A DNA stretch of 64,000 bases from Apricaphanius iberus (GCA_028564705.1 JAPXFQ010000489.1:62001-126000), one strand, 5' to 3'. Shown: positions 53,201-58,346, counted from the stretch's first letter. The notes: generated from the letters alone by a model not told the origin. Numbers and translations are program-made.

Positions 53201-54051
53201 TTCTGCTGATATCACATTCCTACAACAGTGGGTTGAACCTCCAAAGAGAGGCTAAGCACAGAACAGATAAATTAAATGAATTAAGGATAACACTGCATTT
53301 GAATAACATAATCTGTTATTAGAAATAACATGAAGACACGTGTAACTGTTAGCTCAAATGCTTTAAAACGTGCAACTGTTCTTGAAAAAAAAATGTTTTA
53401 ATAAAGTCAGCCTTTAGAGTTTGACTTTCATTAGTTTTTTTCTGATCACTCAGTGCAGTGCTGTCTGCTGATATGCCTGGGGGAATTTCTTTATCATCCT
53501 GTGGCAACACAGCCGATTGTTAGCAGAATAAATTTGGTCTGTGAGAGATTGTTTGATAGCAATTATAACGACAACATCAGCATCCTTTTATCATCCGGCT
53601 GTGTTCAGCACTCATTTTATCAACCCACTCATCACTCCCAACTAAACAAACACTGATACAGCCACAGCTGACTTACGACAGTTTGCTTCGTCTGATTTAT
53701 CTTTGCAGTCTGCATCGCCATCACACTTCCAGTGCATGTGCATGCACTCGCCACTGCCGCACTGGAACTCGCCGACTGGACACCGAGGCTTCTGGGGCTC
53801 CGTCCTGTGGCTGCAGCGCTCCATGGACTCGTCCGACTTATCTTTGCAGTCCGGGTCGCCATCGCAGCTCCACAGGGCAGGGATGCATTCAGAGTCATTG
53901 CAACGGAACTCGTGCTGGCCGCAGGTGGGAGATGAACATTTTTCTTCATCGCTGGCGTCGCCACAGTCATCGTCGCCATCGCAGACAAAGATTGGTGCCA
54001 CGCATCTGCCGTTACGGCATTGGAAGTCTTTAGAGGGGCAGGCCTTTTCAT
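2030..54051 (-). CDS. lrp8: LRP8 (apoER2) gene, 13 internal exons; 5' and 3' ends lie outside the window
   Basis: This is an LDL-receptor-family cell-surface receptor. In vertebrates LRP8 binds reelin and apoE-rich lipoproteins and signals through Dab1. The joined exons are 54051-53677, 47040-46918, 44788-44666, 42534-42415, 41107-40982, 33106-32935, 26481-26257, 25193-25075, 24051-23912, 16146-16005, 12587-12435, 8534-8169 and 2098-2030. They total 2253 nt, every junction is GT-AG, and phases agree throughout. Domain order is LDL-A 4-8, EGF-A, EGF-B, YWTD propeller, EGF-C, mucin stalk, start of the membrane helix. Exon lengths of 123, 123, 120, 126, 172, 119, 140, 142 and 153 equal the LDLR-family exons as I recall them. 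LRP8 is preferred over VLDLR or LDLR because EGF-C ends with LGPDMRRC, the last propeller exon has SANRLTGH and DLNNP, and the membrane exon reads [11 protein letters not shown], close to mammalian LRP8. The first exons and the tail exons were searched for and not found. Confidence 0.93.
2435..2763. mobile_element. hAT-like MITE, 329 bp, with degenerate terminal inverted repeats
   Basis: The left end is TAGAGTTGCAATGATGCCAC and the right end is GGTGCATCCCTA. The right end reverse-complemented is TAGGGATGCACCGA, so the termini agree at most positions. The 8-bp flanks CCAACAAA and GCAACAAC match at 6 of 8 positions, consistent with an old 8-bp target duplication as made by hAT elements. No transposase is encoded. 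Confidence 0.6.
2968..3028 (+). repeat. GTAA tetranucleotide microsatellite
   Basis: About 15 units of GTAA with one variant (GTAG). It runs directly into AAAACTTTATTTACATAGCA and then ACAAAGTGCTTTACAAT, a sequence commonly found at the ends of teleost interspersed repeats. The array probably grew from that element's tail. Confidence 0.85.
5691..5760. repeat. Inverted-repeat fragment resembling a hAT element end
   Basis: AAAAAGTAATT (about 5692-5702) and AATTACTTTTT (about 5715-5725) are perfect inverted repeats. They are followed by AAAAAGTAACCAAGTGAGTA. The mixture of AAAGTAAC and AGTTAC motifs resembles a frequent teleost hAT-derived repeat. No complete element can be delimited. Confidence 0.4.
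8169..8534 (-). CDS. lrp8: LRP8 exon: Thr/Ser-rich mucin-like (O-glycosylation) stalk
   Basis: This is a 366-nt exon, phase 1-1, acceptor TCATGTCTAG after a long pyrimidine tract, donor AGA G|GTATGT. It encodes 122 residues. The first third is almost all Thr, Ser, Pro and Ala (for example [15 protein letters not shown]), followed by [15 protein letters not shown] and a run of five Ser (LSSSSSQAS). This is the O-linked sugar domain that sits between EGF-C and the membrane. It is longer than the mammalian LRP8 (about 75 residues) and LDLR (57 residues) stalks as I remember them. It lacks cysteines. In family members this exon is alternatively spliced, and its symmetric phase permits skipping. 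The coding strand of the first half is CA-rich and nearly free of G, so it is prone to length change. Confidence 0.9.
8535..12434. other. Intron between EGF-C and mucin exons
   Basis: A 3.9-kb intron. It contains a TTAA-flanked MITE at 9927-10436. A low-repeat, more GC-balanced stretch at about 11820-12190 differs from the surrounding AT-rich DNA and is a weak candidate for a conserved noncoding element. Nothing else is recognised. Confidence 0.6.
9927..10436. mobile_element. TTAA-flanked MITE, 510 bp
   Basis: The element starts TTAA AGGCACAGTGTGTAATTTT and ends ACTACACACTGTCACT TTAA. The right end reverse-complemented is TTAAAGTGACAGTGTGTAGT, giving terminal inverted repeats of about 20 bp with few mismatches. 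TTAA at both ends is the target duplication of piggyBac and Kolobok elements. The 85-codon ORF inside has no recognisable domain, so the element is non-autonomous. Confidence 0.75.
12435..12587 (-). CDS. lrp8: LRP8 exon: EGF-like domain C
   Basis: This is a 153-nt exon, phase 1-1, equal in length to LDLR exon 14. Acceptor TGTCCCAAAAG, donor GTA G|GTATGT. It encodes [39 protein letters not shown] and [10 protein letters not shown]. There are six cysteines. The NGGCEYLCL and SPKYTCACP motifs are conserved in all three core receptors, and LGPDM matches LRP8 specifically. If the donor is missed, reading frame continues into the intron and stops soon after. Confidence 0.95.
13130..13560. repeat. 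GC-rich block, unclassified (probable decayed transposon)
   Basis: About 430 bp with CpG-rich words such as GGAGCGTCGTGG, CTGCGGCGCTTTG and ATTTTCCGACGTCC, and an ATTGG box on the complementary strand (CCAATCAG). Composition is unlike the flanking intron. No terminal repeats or domain could be defined. Short antisense ORFs inside are not supported as genes. Confidence 0.3.
13690..14371 (-). mobile_element. Tc1-like transposon relic, minus orientation
   Basis: Read on the plus strand, it has GCCACAGATTCTCAATCCAG, AGAAGGTGAACCTCC, CCACAGCATGATGCTGACAC and TCCCTGACCTGTCTTG, and ends TTTTACAAGGCACTGTG. These match, in order, the complement of a common teleost Tc1 transposase gene (KHGGxSIMLWG region) and its terminus. 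Frameshifts and a missing 3' end make it inactive. Confidence 0.7.
16005..16146 (-). CDS. lrp8: LRP8 exon: YWTD propeller, last part
   Basis: This is a 142-nt exon, equal to LDLR exon 13, phase 0 at entry (acceptor TTAACGCAG) and phase 1 at exit (AAA G|GTAAAC). It encodes [31 protein letters not shown] and [16 protein letters not shown] with DLNNP and VVFHE supports LRP8 over VLDLR, whose counterpart reads GANKF as I recall it. It closes the propeller and joins EGF-C. Confidence 0.95.
17463..18490 (-). mobile_element. Tc1-like transposon relic, nearly full span, minus orientation
   Basis: The left end reads ACAGTAACATAGAAGAGTAT and TTCACATTTGGTCACATT, resembling the usual ACAGTGCCTTGC...AAAGTATT terminus. 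Inside are TCCATCTTCCCATCAGTTC, ACCACCATGTTTCACCATG and GGTGATGCACAGTGTTA. Near the right end is GATTTTATTTAAGGGTATCG and CTACTTTGTGTTGATCTGTC. The order fits one Tc1 copy of the same subfamily as at 13690. The transposase is destroyed. Confidence 0.7.
20865..21178 (-). mobile_element. tRNA-derived SINE, near full length, minus orientation
   Basis: On the minus strand the head carries an A box (TGGCACAGTTGGTAGCA, about 21170-21154) and a B box (GGTTCAAAACC, about 21125-21115) of an RNA polymerase III promoter. The core is GGATACTCCGGCTTCTG plus CCAAAAACATGACTGTTAGG. The tail includes GATGGACTGGCAACCTGTCC and GATGACTGCTGGAG. The layout resembles V-SINE-type teleost elements, though I cannot confirm the family name. 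A 26-bp unit (CACTTAAAATGxGAATTTTT) is duplicated just beyond its 3' end at 20812-20863. Confidence 0.85.
21828..21857 (+). repeat. CA dinucleotide microsatellite
   Basis: Fifteen CA units, uninterrupted, inside the large propeller intron. Confidence 0.95.
22760..23460 (+). mobile_element. Tc1/mariner relic of a second subfamily, plus orientation
   Basis: The left part reads ATAAGTATTTGCCCTTTTAT and TTTCAGGTTACTAAACAAAT. About 400 bp later, ATCTGTGATGCTGTGGGCAT is followed by CTCCCAAAGGTCCTGG and GGCATCATAGAATC. These resemble a terminal segment and a transposase segment (SVMLWA...SPKGPG) of another common teleost Tc1-like family. The right end was not located. Confidence 0.55.
23912..24051 (-). 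CDS. lrp8: LRP8 exon: YWTD propeller, fourth part
   Basis: This is a 140-nt exon, equal to LDLR exon 12, entering at phase 1 (acceptor CATGTCAG) and ending in phase 0 (GAG|GTACAA). It encodes [31 protein letters not shown] and [17 protein letters not shown] is a near-invariant family motif in this blade. The donor lies next to a small duplication, ACAATTGT twice, in the intron. Confidence 0.95.
24052..25074. other. Short intron between propeller exons 3 and 4
   Basis: A 1.0-kb intron without recognisable repeats. A stretch at about 24640-24920 is GC-balanced and low in homopolymers. Confidence 0.6.
25075..25193 (-). CDS. lrp8: LRP8 exon: YWTD propeller, third part
   Basis: This is a 119-nt exon, the same length as LDLR exon 11, with acceptor TTTTTTACAG and donor CTG G|GTAAGA. 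It encodes [29 protein letters not shown] and [13 protein letters not shown] and WPNGIT are standard propeller motifs. It is separated from its neighbours by two short introns of about 1 kb, so three propeller exons cluster in 2.6 kb. Confidence 0.95.
25194..26256. other. Short intron between propeller exons 2 and 3
   Basis: A 1.1-kb AT-rich intron. I see no repeats or exons in it. Confidence 0.6.
26257..26481 (-). CDS. lrp8: LRP8 exon: YWTD propeller, second part
   Basis: This is a 225-nt exon with acceptor GCCCAACAG and donor CAA GG|GTGAGA. It enters and leaves at phase 2. Motifs are [47 protein letters not shown] and [13 protein letters not shown]. It carries one perfect YWTD and the usual LAVDW and IAVDP repeats. 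[13 protein letters not shown] is nearly identical to mammalian LRP8, and the exon is one codon shorter than LDLR exon 10 as I recall it. Confidence 0.95.
26531..27330 (+). mobile_element. Tc1-like transposon relic, plus orientation
   Basis: The left terminus is GAACCTTGTAGAAGTATTCA followed by TGCCCCTT. At 26930-27105, AAGTCAAAGCCCAGGCAATA, then GTGGAAAGACTTGAAAATTG, CCATCTAGTTTGACTCACC and GTGCAAAGCTGATAGAGA correspond to the C-terminal part of a Tc1 transposase. Stops and frameshifts are present. It lies just 50 bp upstream of a propeller exon acceptor. Confidence 0.7.
28437..28535 (+). mobile_element. SINE 3' fragment
   Basis: CTTGCTCTGTAATAGACTGC, then CAGCCTCTCCAAGATGTG and CAATGATTGCTGGAGG, match the tail part of the SINE at 20865-21178 and of the fragment at 750-884. 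The head is missing. Confidence 0.6.
29960..30130. repeat. Possible TTAA-type MITE end
   Basis: CTTAAGCCTAGTTTATACTT matches the complement of 50503-50522 (CTTAAACTTGGTTTATGCTT) at about 16 of 20 positions. Both begin with TTAA and lead into a GC-richer region. This suggests two members of one MITE family. The opposite ends could not be located. Confidence 0.35.
30171..30432 (+). mobile_element. tRNA-derived SINE, plus orientation
   Basis: It starts GGTGACTGTGGCTCACTGGG with an A box (TGGCTCACTGGGTAGAG). After GTTGTCTTGCAATTGGAGGG the B box is degenerate (GGTTGTAGGAACG). The body has GTCGATGTGCCCCAAGGCAA, GGCACTTAACCC and TGCGAATGGGTGGATGTG. It ends AAAGCACTTCGAGTGGTCAG and AGAAAAGCGCTATAGAAG. 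The order matches a very common teleost tRNA-SINE. The ORFs across it are not genes. Confidence 0.85.
32442..32814. mobile_element. hAT-like MITE, 373 bp, with target-site duplication
   Basis: The left terminus is TAGGGATGGATGATATTG and the right terminus is AATTGATTTATTGCCCAGCC then CTA, whose complement is TAGGGCTGGGCAATAAATC. Flanks are TCTGAAAC on the left and TCTGAAAA on the right, an 8-bp duplication with one mismatch. This is the hAT hallmark. A 76-codon ORF inside has no transposase motif. The element lies about 120 bp downstream of the first propeller exon. Confidence 0.8.
32935..33106 (-). CDS. lrp8: LRP8 exon: YWTD propeller, first part
   Basis: This is a 172-nt exon entering at phase 1 and leaving at phase 2 (TAC AG|GTACAT), equivalent to LDLR exon 9. 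Motifs are [18 protein letters not shown], the NAVALDVDV strand and [13 protein letters not shown]. The YWTD tetrapeptide is here FWCD; mammalian LRP8 also has a WCD version in this blade. The propeller packs against the EGF domains and is needed for acid-triggered ligand release in the family. Confidence 0.94.
34930..37240 (-). mobile_element. Tc1-like transposon relic split by an inserted LINE, minus orientation
   Basis: Lower part: CTTCACAGAGTCTCCATCAG, GACTCTGGTTGGGCCAATAC (complement of the WPxQSxDLN motif) and GATCTAAACCAGTCCATTGT, to about 35340. Upper part from about 36665: TTCTTGCCACTTTTTCACAA, TCTGATTAATGCTCTCCTTG (complement of ARRALIRE), ATCCTTGACCTGTTTCTCAC and AAGGCAATCAGTACACAGGA. 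The two parts are collinear pieces of one Tc1 gene, with C-terminal codons low and N-terminal codons high. The L2-like sequence lies between them. Confidence 0.7.
35345..36665 (-). mobile_element. L2/CR1-like LINE fragment with reverse transcriptase, minus orientation
   Basis: The minus strand encodes broken pieces of a non-LTR reverse transcriptase. The palm motif is YVDD at 36315-36304, in the context [30 protein letters not shown] lies near 36410-36360. A C-terminal segment ([20 protein letters not shown], then VLTRTRK and EHITPV) lies near 35910-35780. The 5' part (endonuclease) is absent, as in a typical 5'-truncated LINE copy. In-frame stops are present, so it is dead. A second related copy is at 45485-46480. 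Confidence 0.8.
37690..38050. repeat. Teleost interspersed repeat fragment
   Basis: GGACCTTCATTGACTTCCAT precedes TGCCTAACCCACACACTTTT and CACAAACCTTATGTTAAAC. It ends with AAAATGTCCTCACTTTGTAT, CGGTCCTCACTTTATAG and a CACACA-rich tail. The GACTTCCATTCATTTT ... TGTCCTCAC layout is familiar from a widespread teleost repeat whose class I cannot name with confidence. Confidence 0.5.
40982..41107 (-). CDS. lrp8: LRP8 exon: calcium-binding EGF-like domain B
   Basis: This is a 126-nt exon, phase 1-1, acceptor TTTCCATAG, donor GTG G|GTAAGC. It encodes [28 protein letters not shown] and ASKTCKAVG. The DIDEC start with a later aromatic residue (YKCEC) is the calcium-binding EGF signature. The length equals LDLR exon 8. 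It leads directly into the first propeller strand. Confidence 0.95.
41108..42414. other. Intron between EGF-A and EGF-B exons
   Basis: A 1.3-kb intron, mostly filled by a Tc1-like relic beginning near 41300 and AT-rich sequence after it. No exon seen. Confidence 0.6.
41300..41420 (+). mobile_element. Tc1/mariner transposase fragment, plus orientation
   Basis: CCAACAATGAAGCATGGTGG then GCCTCAGTGACACTTTGAGG, CTGCTTTGCTTCACC and GGCACTGGAAACCTTC correspond to PTMKHGG, a stop in place of Trp, GCFA and GTGNL of a Tc1-like transposase. It differs from the copies at 13.7, 17.5, 26.5, 34.9 and 54.4 kb. GGTTAATAATTTTTGG at about 42127 may be its far end. Confidence 0.6.
42415..42534 (-). CDS. lrp8: LRP8 exon: EGF-like domain A
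   Basis: This is a 120-nt exon, phase 1-1, acceptor TCTCCCCAG, donor GGA G|GTAAAG. It encodes [28 protein letters not shown] and LDKKTCG, a six-cysteine EGF domain that follows the ligand-binding repeats. The NNGGCSHIC signature is diagnostic of EGF-A in LDLR, VLDLR and LRP8. The exon corresponds to LDLR exon 7 and has the same length. It has no start codon of its own, so an ATG-based ORF search misses it. Confidence 0.94.
44001..44077. repeat. TA dinucleotide array, first
   Basis: About 38 TA units with a small interruption (TATTATATTA) near 44041. Self-complementary, so able to form hairpins. Confidence 0.95.
44202..44264. repeat. TA dinucleotide array, second
   Basis: About 31 uninterrupted AT units, 125 bp from the first array. 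Confidence 0.95.
44666..44788 (-). CDS. lrp8: LRP8 exon: LDL-A repeat 8
   Basis: This is a 123-nt exon, phase 1-1, with acceptor TCTCTCCAG and donor TGT G|GTAAGA. It encodes [12 protein letters not shown], then [19 protein letters not shown] and VKEC, a complete six-cysteine LDL-A module. The WSDEPxKEC ending is typical of the last LDL-A repeat of LDLR and VLDLR. Human LRP8 as I remember it goes from repeat 7 directly to EGF-A, so this exon is a retained ancestral repeat. Both splice sites are strong and the reading frame is open, so it looks functional. Confidence 0.93.
44789..46917. other. Intron between LDL-A 7 and LDL-A 8 exons
   Basis: A 2.1-kb intron, largely occupied by an L2-like LINE fragment (45485-46480). 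No extra exon is visible. Confidence 0.65.
45485..46480 (-). mobile_element. Second L2/CR1-like LINE fragment, minus orientation
   Basis: Minus-strand translation gives [19 protein letters not shown] and KRLESWV near 45980-45890, [19 protein letters not shown] near 45774, and an intact YADD at 45562-45551. The order is that of a non-LTR reverse transcriptase and matches the copy at 35345-36665. About 110 bp of unrelated AT-rich DNA (45600-45712) interrupts the region between the QGSIL and YADD motifs. The upper limit past 46060 is uncertain. Frameshifts make it inactive. Confidence 0.75.
46918..47040 (-). CDS. lrp8: LRP8 exon: LDL-A repeat 7
   Basis: This is a 123-nt exon, phase 1-1. It begins after TGCCCCTCAG and ends AAT G|GTAATT. 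It encodes one LDL-A repeat with motifs [24 protein letters not shown] and YSDEAGC, so all six cysteines and the acidic SDE are kept. The first codon joins C from the previous exon to CC, giving Pro, as in mammalian LRP8 (DCPLGTC context). It is the family equivalent of LDLR exon 5. Confidence 0.95.
49407..49470 (-). repeat. tRNA-like unit (SINE head or tRNA pseudogene)
   Basis: The minus strand reads TGGCACAGTGGTTAATGTG (A box; the D arm can pair GCAC with GTGC) and GTGGGTTCAAATCCCAC (a perfect 5-bp T arm with a TTCAAAT loop, B box). The acceptor stem and anticodon stem do not pair. It is therefore not a functional tRNA and is best read as a pol III-promoter head of a retroposon. I do not recognise the body that should follow toward lower coordinates. 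Confidence 0.65.
50080..50540. repeat. GC-richer block with a possible MITE end
   Basis: GCCGGTTCCGCACGTCTC and TTTCCGCGCGGAATG give unusual CpG density for this window. The upper edge, complement of 50503-50522, matches 29965-29984. The block may be part of a DNA transposon, but no second terminus is found. Confidence 0.3.
50864..51962. mobile_element. TTAA-flanked non-autonomous element, about 1.1 kb, with internal duplication
   Basis: The left end is TTAAAGACACACTTTGTAAC. The right end is GCTAGTAAGTGTGTCTTTAA, whose complement is TTAAAGACACACTTACTAGC. The outer 14 bp are identical. TTAA at both ends is as in piggyBac or Kolobok insertions. Inside, a unit of about 70 bp (CTTCTCCAGCxGTGAAGCTC ... 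GCAGCTTTCAG ... AGCCCAGT) at 51418-51480 recurs imperfectly at 51600-51655. The ORFs of 78-103 codons inside overlap each other on both strands and have no recognised domain. Confidence 0.75.
53677..54051 (-). CDS. lrp8: LRP8 exon: LDL-A repeats 4, 5 and 6
   Basis: This 375-nt exon, phase 1 at both ends, encodes three complete LDL-A modules. Each has six cysteines and the calcium-binding CDGDxDCxDxSDE core: [26 protein letters not shown] and [13 protein letters not shown]. The acceptor follows TTTTTCAG and the donor is C|GTAAGT. The single exon holding three repeats is the hallmark of LDLR exon 4 and its LRP8 and VLDLR counterparts. The first residues (D-EKAC) are completed by one base from the missing upstream exon. 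In mammalian LRP8 the repeat 4-6 exon is often skipped. The 1-1 phase here would allow the same skip without a frameshift. The exon is clearly GC-richer than the surrounding intron. Confidence 0.95.
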
Positions 54052-54439
54052 CTGAAAAATGTATGGGACAGGGAGATGACAAAGGTTTACAACATTTTCT
54101 TTGACATAATGAATTAACTTCTTTTTTTCCTTTTTTCGAGTACAATAAATATAACAAATTACCTCATAACCATGTATTTTCATTATGAGAACACTTGGCC
54201 TTCATGTGATTGCGTTATATTTCTCATGTAAGCATTGCTGCTGTCTAATTTCATTCCTTCTAAATATTTCAAAGTAGTATTACAGGATACTTCAAAAGTA
54301 GAATTTAAATTAATCACATTTAGATCAGTTCATTTTCTTAGTAACCTTTTTAATAAAAAAGTTATTTTTAACTTAAAGTATCACTTTAGCGGGATGTTTT
54401 TGCCCTTTTTGCGATAGTTTAACAGTTTAAGATGAGGAG

Positions 54440-55570
54440 TGTATGAAAAGAATTGTTTAATTCCTTCCAGACATTTCTAACTGGATTTAGGTGAGGACAT
54501 CGACAAGAATATTCTAAATGTGCTTGTGGTGCTTGTTTATGGTCGTGGTCCGGCTAGAAGACAAAGTCTTTTGGAGCCTGAAAAAGGTTTTCGTTTTAGA
54601 ATTTCTCTGCATTTAGTTACAATCTACCATGAACTTTTATCAAACTCTCATATTCTAGCCTGCTAAAAAGCATCTTCAAGAAATAATGCTGCAACTACCA
54701 TGTGTCATTATAGGGATGGTGTGTTCAGGTATATGTGTGGTGTTGGCCAAAACTTTTATGTTTTGCTTGTATCTGACCAAATCACCTTTCTCAACATCTC
54801 TGTTTCTTCTTGCTAATCTTAATAAAGGTCAAGTTTGTGGAGTGCACAACTAACAGCTGTCTTGTCAACACCTGAGCTGTGAATCTCTTCAGCTCCTCAA
54901 AGGTTTCTACATTTAACCTATAGAATAGGTTTCTACAGTCCTTCACTTTGCTTCTCTGATTAATTCTCTCCTGGCTGACCTGTCAGTTTAGGTGGATGAA
55001 CATAGCTTTGTACGTTTGCAGTTATGCAGAATTCATTCGATTTTTTTTAAATAATGGATTACACAAGGGGTGTCAAACTCCAGTCCTTAAGGAACATTGT
55101 ACTGCATTTTTAAGTTACGTATTTACAAAAAAACTCAATTTAAAAATATGCCATTATCAGGGGTGCTGAACAGAGGTGTATGTAAAAGTTGTAGGAAACT
55201 GGCCTTTGGCAAGTGGAGTTTGACCGTCGTATTAAACAGTTATTTCTGAAAACCACTTAGACCTTCAAAAAAGAGCTGGATTTATTATTCCAACATTAGA
55301 GCACAGATTGGAACTCTAGTCAATAATTAGTATACTTCTGAAAGCACTGGTTTAAAGAGGATATTTATTTAGGGGTATTCAGATGGGTATTTAAAGGGGT
55401 GAATAAAACTGTATGCCACACTTTTCAGTTTTCAGGCTTTTATTTGCAAAAACAAATTGAGAACCAAGTAAAATTTACATTCAACATCAAACTAATTTGT
55501 CCCTTTTCATTGATCTATCACATACAATTTTAGTGACATACATTAAAATAGATGTTTGGGAAAAAAATGC
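54440..55570 (-). mobile_element. Tc1-like transposon relic, minus orientation
   Basis: On the plus strand: TTTCTAACTGGATTTAGGTG, AAGTCTTTTGGAGCCTGAAA, GGTCAAGTTTGTGGAGTGCA, CACCTGAGCTGTGAATCTC, CTTCTCTGATTAATTCTCTC, GACCTGTCAGTTTAGGTGGA and TTTATTTAGGGGTATTC, in the order of a full Tc1 copy read backwards. It is the same subfamily as the relics at 13.7, 17.5 and 34.9 kb. The coding sequence is interrupted many times. Confidence 0.75.
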
Positions 55571-57279
55571 TTTCATTAAGGTGACTAACTTTAGGTTTAG
55601 CAAAGAACAAATAATGTAGAACTCTAATGCATAGCTCCAATTTGCTATAGTGTATGTGGGGATGCATAAGAGAAAACGTGAGTTAAGAGACAGATGTTAA
55701 AAATTGATTGCATTTATTCTAATTGCTTCCAAGCACAGGAATGCTATGCATGCAGCACCATGTCTTCCTTTGCTTCTCTGAAGGTTGGATAAAAGCAAGC
55801 GTCAGTGCTAACATTTATCTTTAATAAGGAGAGCACAATTGGAGAACTCTCTTTTTAACTTTTGAACTTTTGAGTCTTATATGGGTAAAAGGAACAGATT
55901 GATTGAAAGCGAATCAATGTAGCTTATTCACTTGAAGGGAGCAGGTGAAACAAAAACAAAAAACAAAAGGAGATATCCAGAAAGAATGAAACTCCACAAC
56001 TTAATAACCATAAAAATAAAGCTAAGATACATTGTAAGACGATCTGTAGAAATCTCTATCACCATTACTGAACAGACAGCATAGTCAAACATACTGTCGA
56101 CTATATTTAGCACAAGGTAAAAAGCATTCACATAGAAAACGTATAGTGTTAAAATAATAGGTCAAAGCAGTGACAGAGCAGCAGGTGCTGGCTCTAGTAC
56201 ATGACCTTCTCCAATAGCATCTTGGCATGTTTGCACAAAAATACTGGTAGAAAATGCATATTTATTTTTGCCTGATAGAGATTTTTAATTTAGGTTTAAG
56301 GATTGGTGCTAGTTCTGCCTTTTAAAGGAAAAACAACAACTCTCCCCCCCCCCATTTTCCACATGAAAACAGTGACATTTCAAGCCCAAAACAGGTTACA
56401 CAAAAAGCTTATAATAACAGCTACCACACACTCCCCATCCTTTACCTGCCCGCACTGTTGGACTCATTATGATAATAGGCAATTCGATTCCTTGGTAGCG
56501 ATTAGAACTAGCATGCTTATCACCCCCAACTCGAATCAAAGTAATTGAATTATTGTGTAATTTAGATGAGGGTGCTTGTCTCAGGAGTTTGTGCAAAAAA
56601 ACACGTAATTATATAAAGGTATTTTATGTGGGAAAAATATAAACAGATTTAATTCATCTTAGGCAGTGACAGTTTACCGTAAGTTGGGTTAAATCCTTTT
56701 ATTTTCGATGCTTCAAAGTGTTTTTCATCAACAGCAGATTGTTGTTCAAGTGTTGACTATAGAGCTGTGAAGTATAGCCAAAAAGCTTGACAGTATTGTT
56801 CCCACAGGGATAATGAACAAGAGATTAAAATCGGTTGACTGAAGAAACTATAAGCTATCGTAGATTTCATTCTGATATTTTTTTAAAAACAAAAACTGTC
56901 TGTAACAGTTAGAAATTTCCATAAGGCACTAGGCCAGTCTAATTTTTCTAATAATAGGAGTGTGACATGATTTGGTAATGAATTATTTGTTTGTCAAACT
57001 GACACAAGAACATTTCAAACAAGCTGAAACACAACATTAAGATTCATAAAAGATGGACATTTTTTTAAATAAATGTCACTCCAGAGTGTAATATGGTGTT
57101 CATATCAGGACATATTTATGTATTAAGGATACACTGTAAGCGATTGTCCACTGCTGCCAGGAGGAGTGAAACTTTTCTGCATTCTTAGACAACTGGGATA
57201 ATTTGGAATGTATATATGATCGAATGTTTTATTTTATTTTTAGCACTACCTACTTGCTGTCAGCATTGCTTTGTCTGAT

Positions 57280-58346
57280 TACCCTGTTAAACCCGAGGGT
57301 CCCCCATTTGGGGGACCATGGGAATAATATTTTTTAACAGGCTTGAGACAACACATCATCTGACAGAAAAAATAGTAATAATGCACATCAAATTAAACAG
57401 AAGACCACGCGCTACAAGGCTATGTAACCTATTTTTACCAACCACAAACACAACTCAGATGCCATGTAAATAAGTATTTGTAAACAATCTTGTATTATCA
57501 TAATTTCGTCAACCCAGCCGCCAATTTGCTGCCTCTACCGCAGCAAGCCTTTGTGCTAAACGCACAATCAACTACTCCAATGAAAGCAGAGACTCTACCG
57601 ATCCAAAGATACATCTGCCAAAATGCTACGCCAAAGAACCGCAGACATATAAGCCAAAGTATAACAAACACAAAAAAAAAAATCGCTTTTCAGAATCACA
57701 GTTGAAAATATAGCCTTACCTATGCTGTTTTGCCGTGTAAAAAATGAGACGGGCTTTTCCCCTAGGCTCTGGTCTCGGCTCCCTGGTTGCCTGACTGTAT
57801 TGTCAATCTTTTTTTGCAAGTTTTGGCGTCATTCTATAGGCTTCTACGATTCCAACGACGTGTCACTCATGCAAATTGACCAATCAGCTCCGAGTGAAAG
57901 TCTTATGCGTAAAATAAGAGTGTCAGTCGGCAAGACCGTCTTATGAAACAAGATGGCACAAGACGCACGGACATAACTTTATTTTGCTGCTTTAAGTATT
58001 TATATTTGATAAATGTCACCAGACAGATGCCCAAAAGTGTTTATTTTAGGTTTACTGAAAACTATGTGATATTAAAACGAAAAATATAACTTTTACACAA
58101 CAGAAATAGAAATGGCATGTTTTTTTAGGCGGAGCAAAAAAGAAATAGATTTCTGCTGTGTTCCATCTTCAATTTCTCCTAACCAGTAACAGATAACATA
58201 CATCATGACACATCTATCAATTCTACTCAATGTTACCATTACAATGACACCAAAATGGTTCAAATACTCCTTTTGGTTGCTGAAATATACACATTTTTCA
58301 TGGGTAAGCATTTTTCGAGAAATAAGCCTAGGGTTTAAGGGGTTAA
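57280..58346. mobile_element. Terminal-inverted-repeat element, about 1.07 kb, unclassified
   Basis: The left end is ACCCTGTTAAACCCGAGGGT and the right end complement is AACCCCTTAAACCCTAGGC. The shared core is TTAAACCC. Just inside the left end, GGTCCCCCATTTGGGGGACC is a near-perfect palindrome. The interior has a GC-richer, promoter-like stretch (57720-57960) with CCAATCAG. ORFs of 71-74 codons show no transposase motif. The target duplication is not clear. Confidence 0.5.

Larger units (their letters stand above)
47041..53676. other. Intron between the LDL-A 4-6 exon and LDL-A 7 exon
   Basis: A 6.6-kb intron. It contains a tRNA-like promoter unit (49407-49470), a GC-richer block (50080-50540) and a TTAA-flanked element (50864-51962). 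A GC-balanced stretch at 47660-47940 has no repeat signature. In mammalian LRP8 a small optional furin-site exon is reported in the ligand-binding region. I could not identify one here. Confidence 0.6.

Noticed and set aside
2030..54051. Assignment as VLDLR or LDLR
   Set aside because: Exon structure alone cannot separate the three, but the transmembrane start, the LGPDM motif in EGF-C and the SANRL/DLNNP motifs in the last propeller exon fit LRP8 better.
53683..54104. Plus-strand ORFs of 67-133 codons opposite the triple LDL-A exon
   Set aside because: They are antisense shadows of a GC-rich exon, with no domain.
53632..54183. 183-codon minus-strand ORF in another frame of the triple LDL-A exon
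   Set aside because: It lacks the LDL-A cysteine pattern; the overlapping frame has three perfect repeats.
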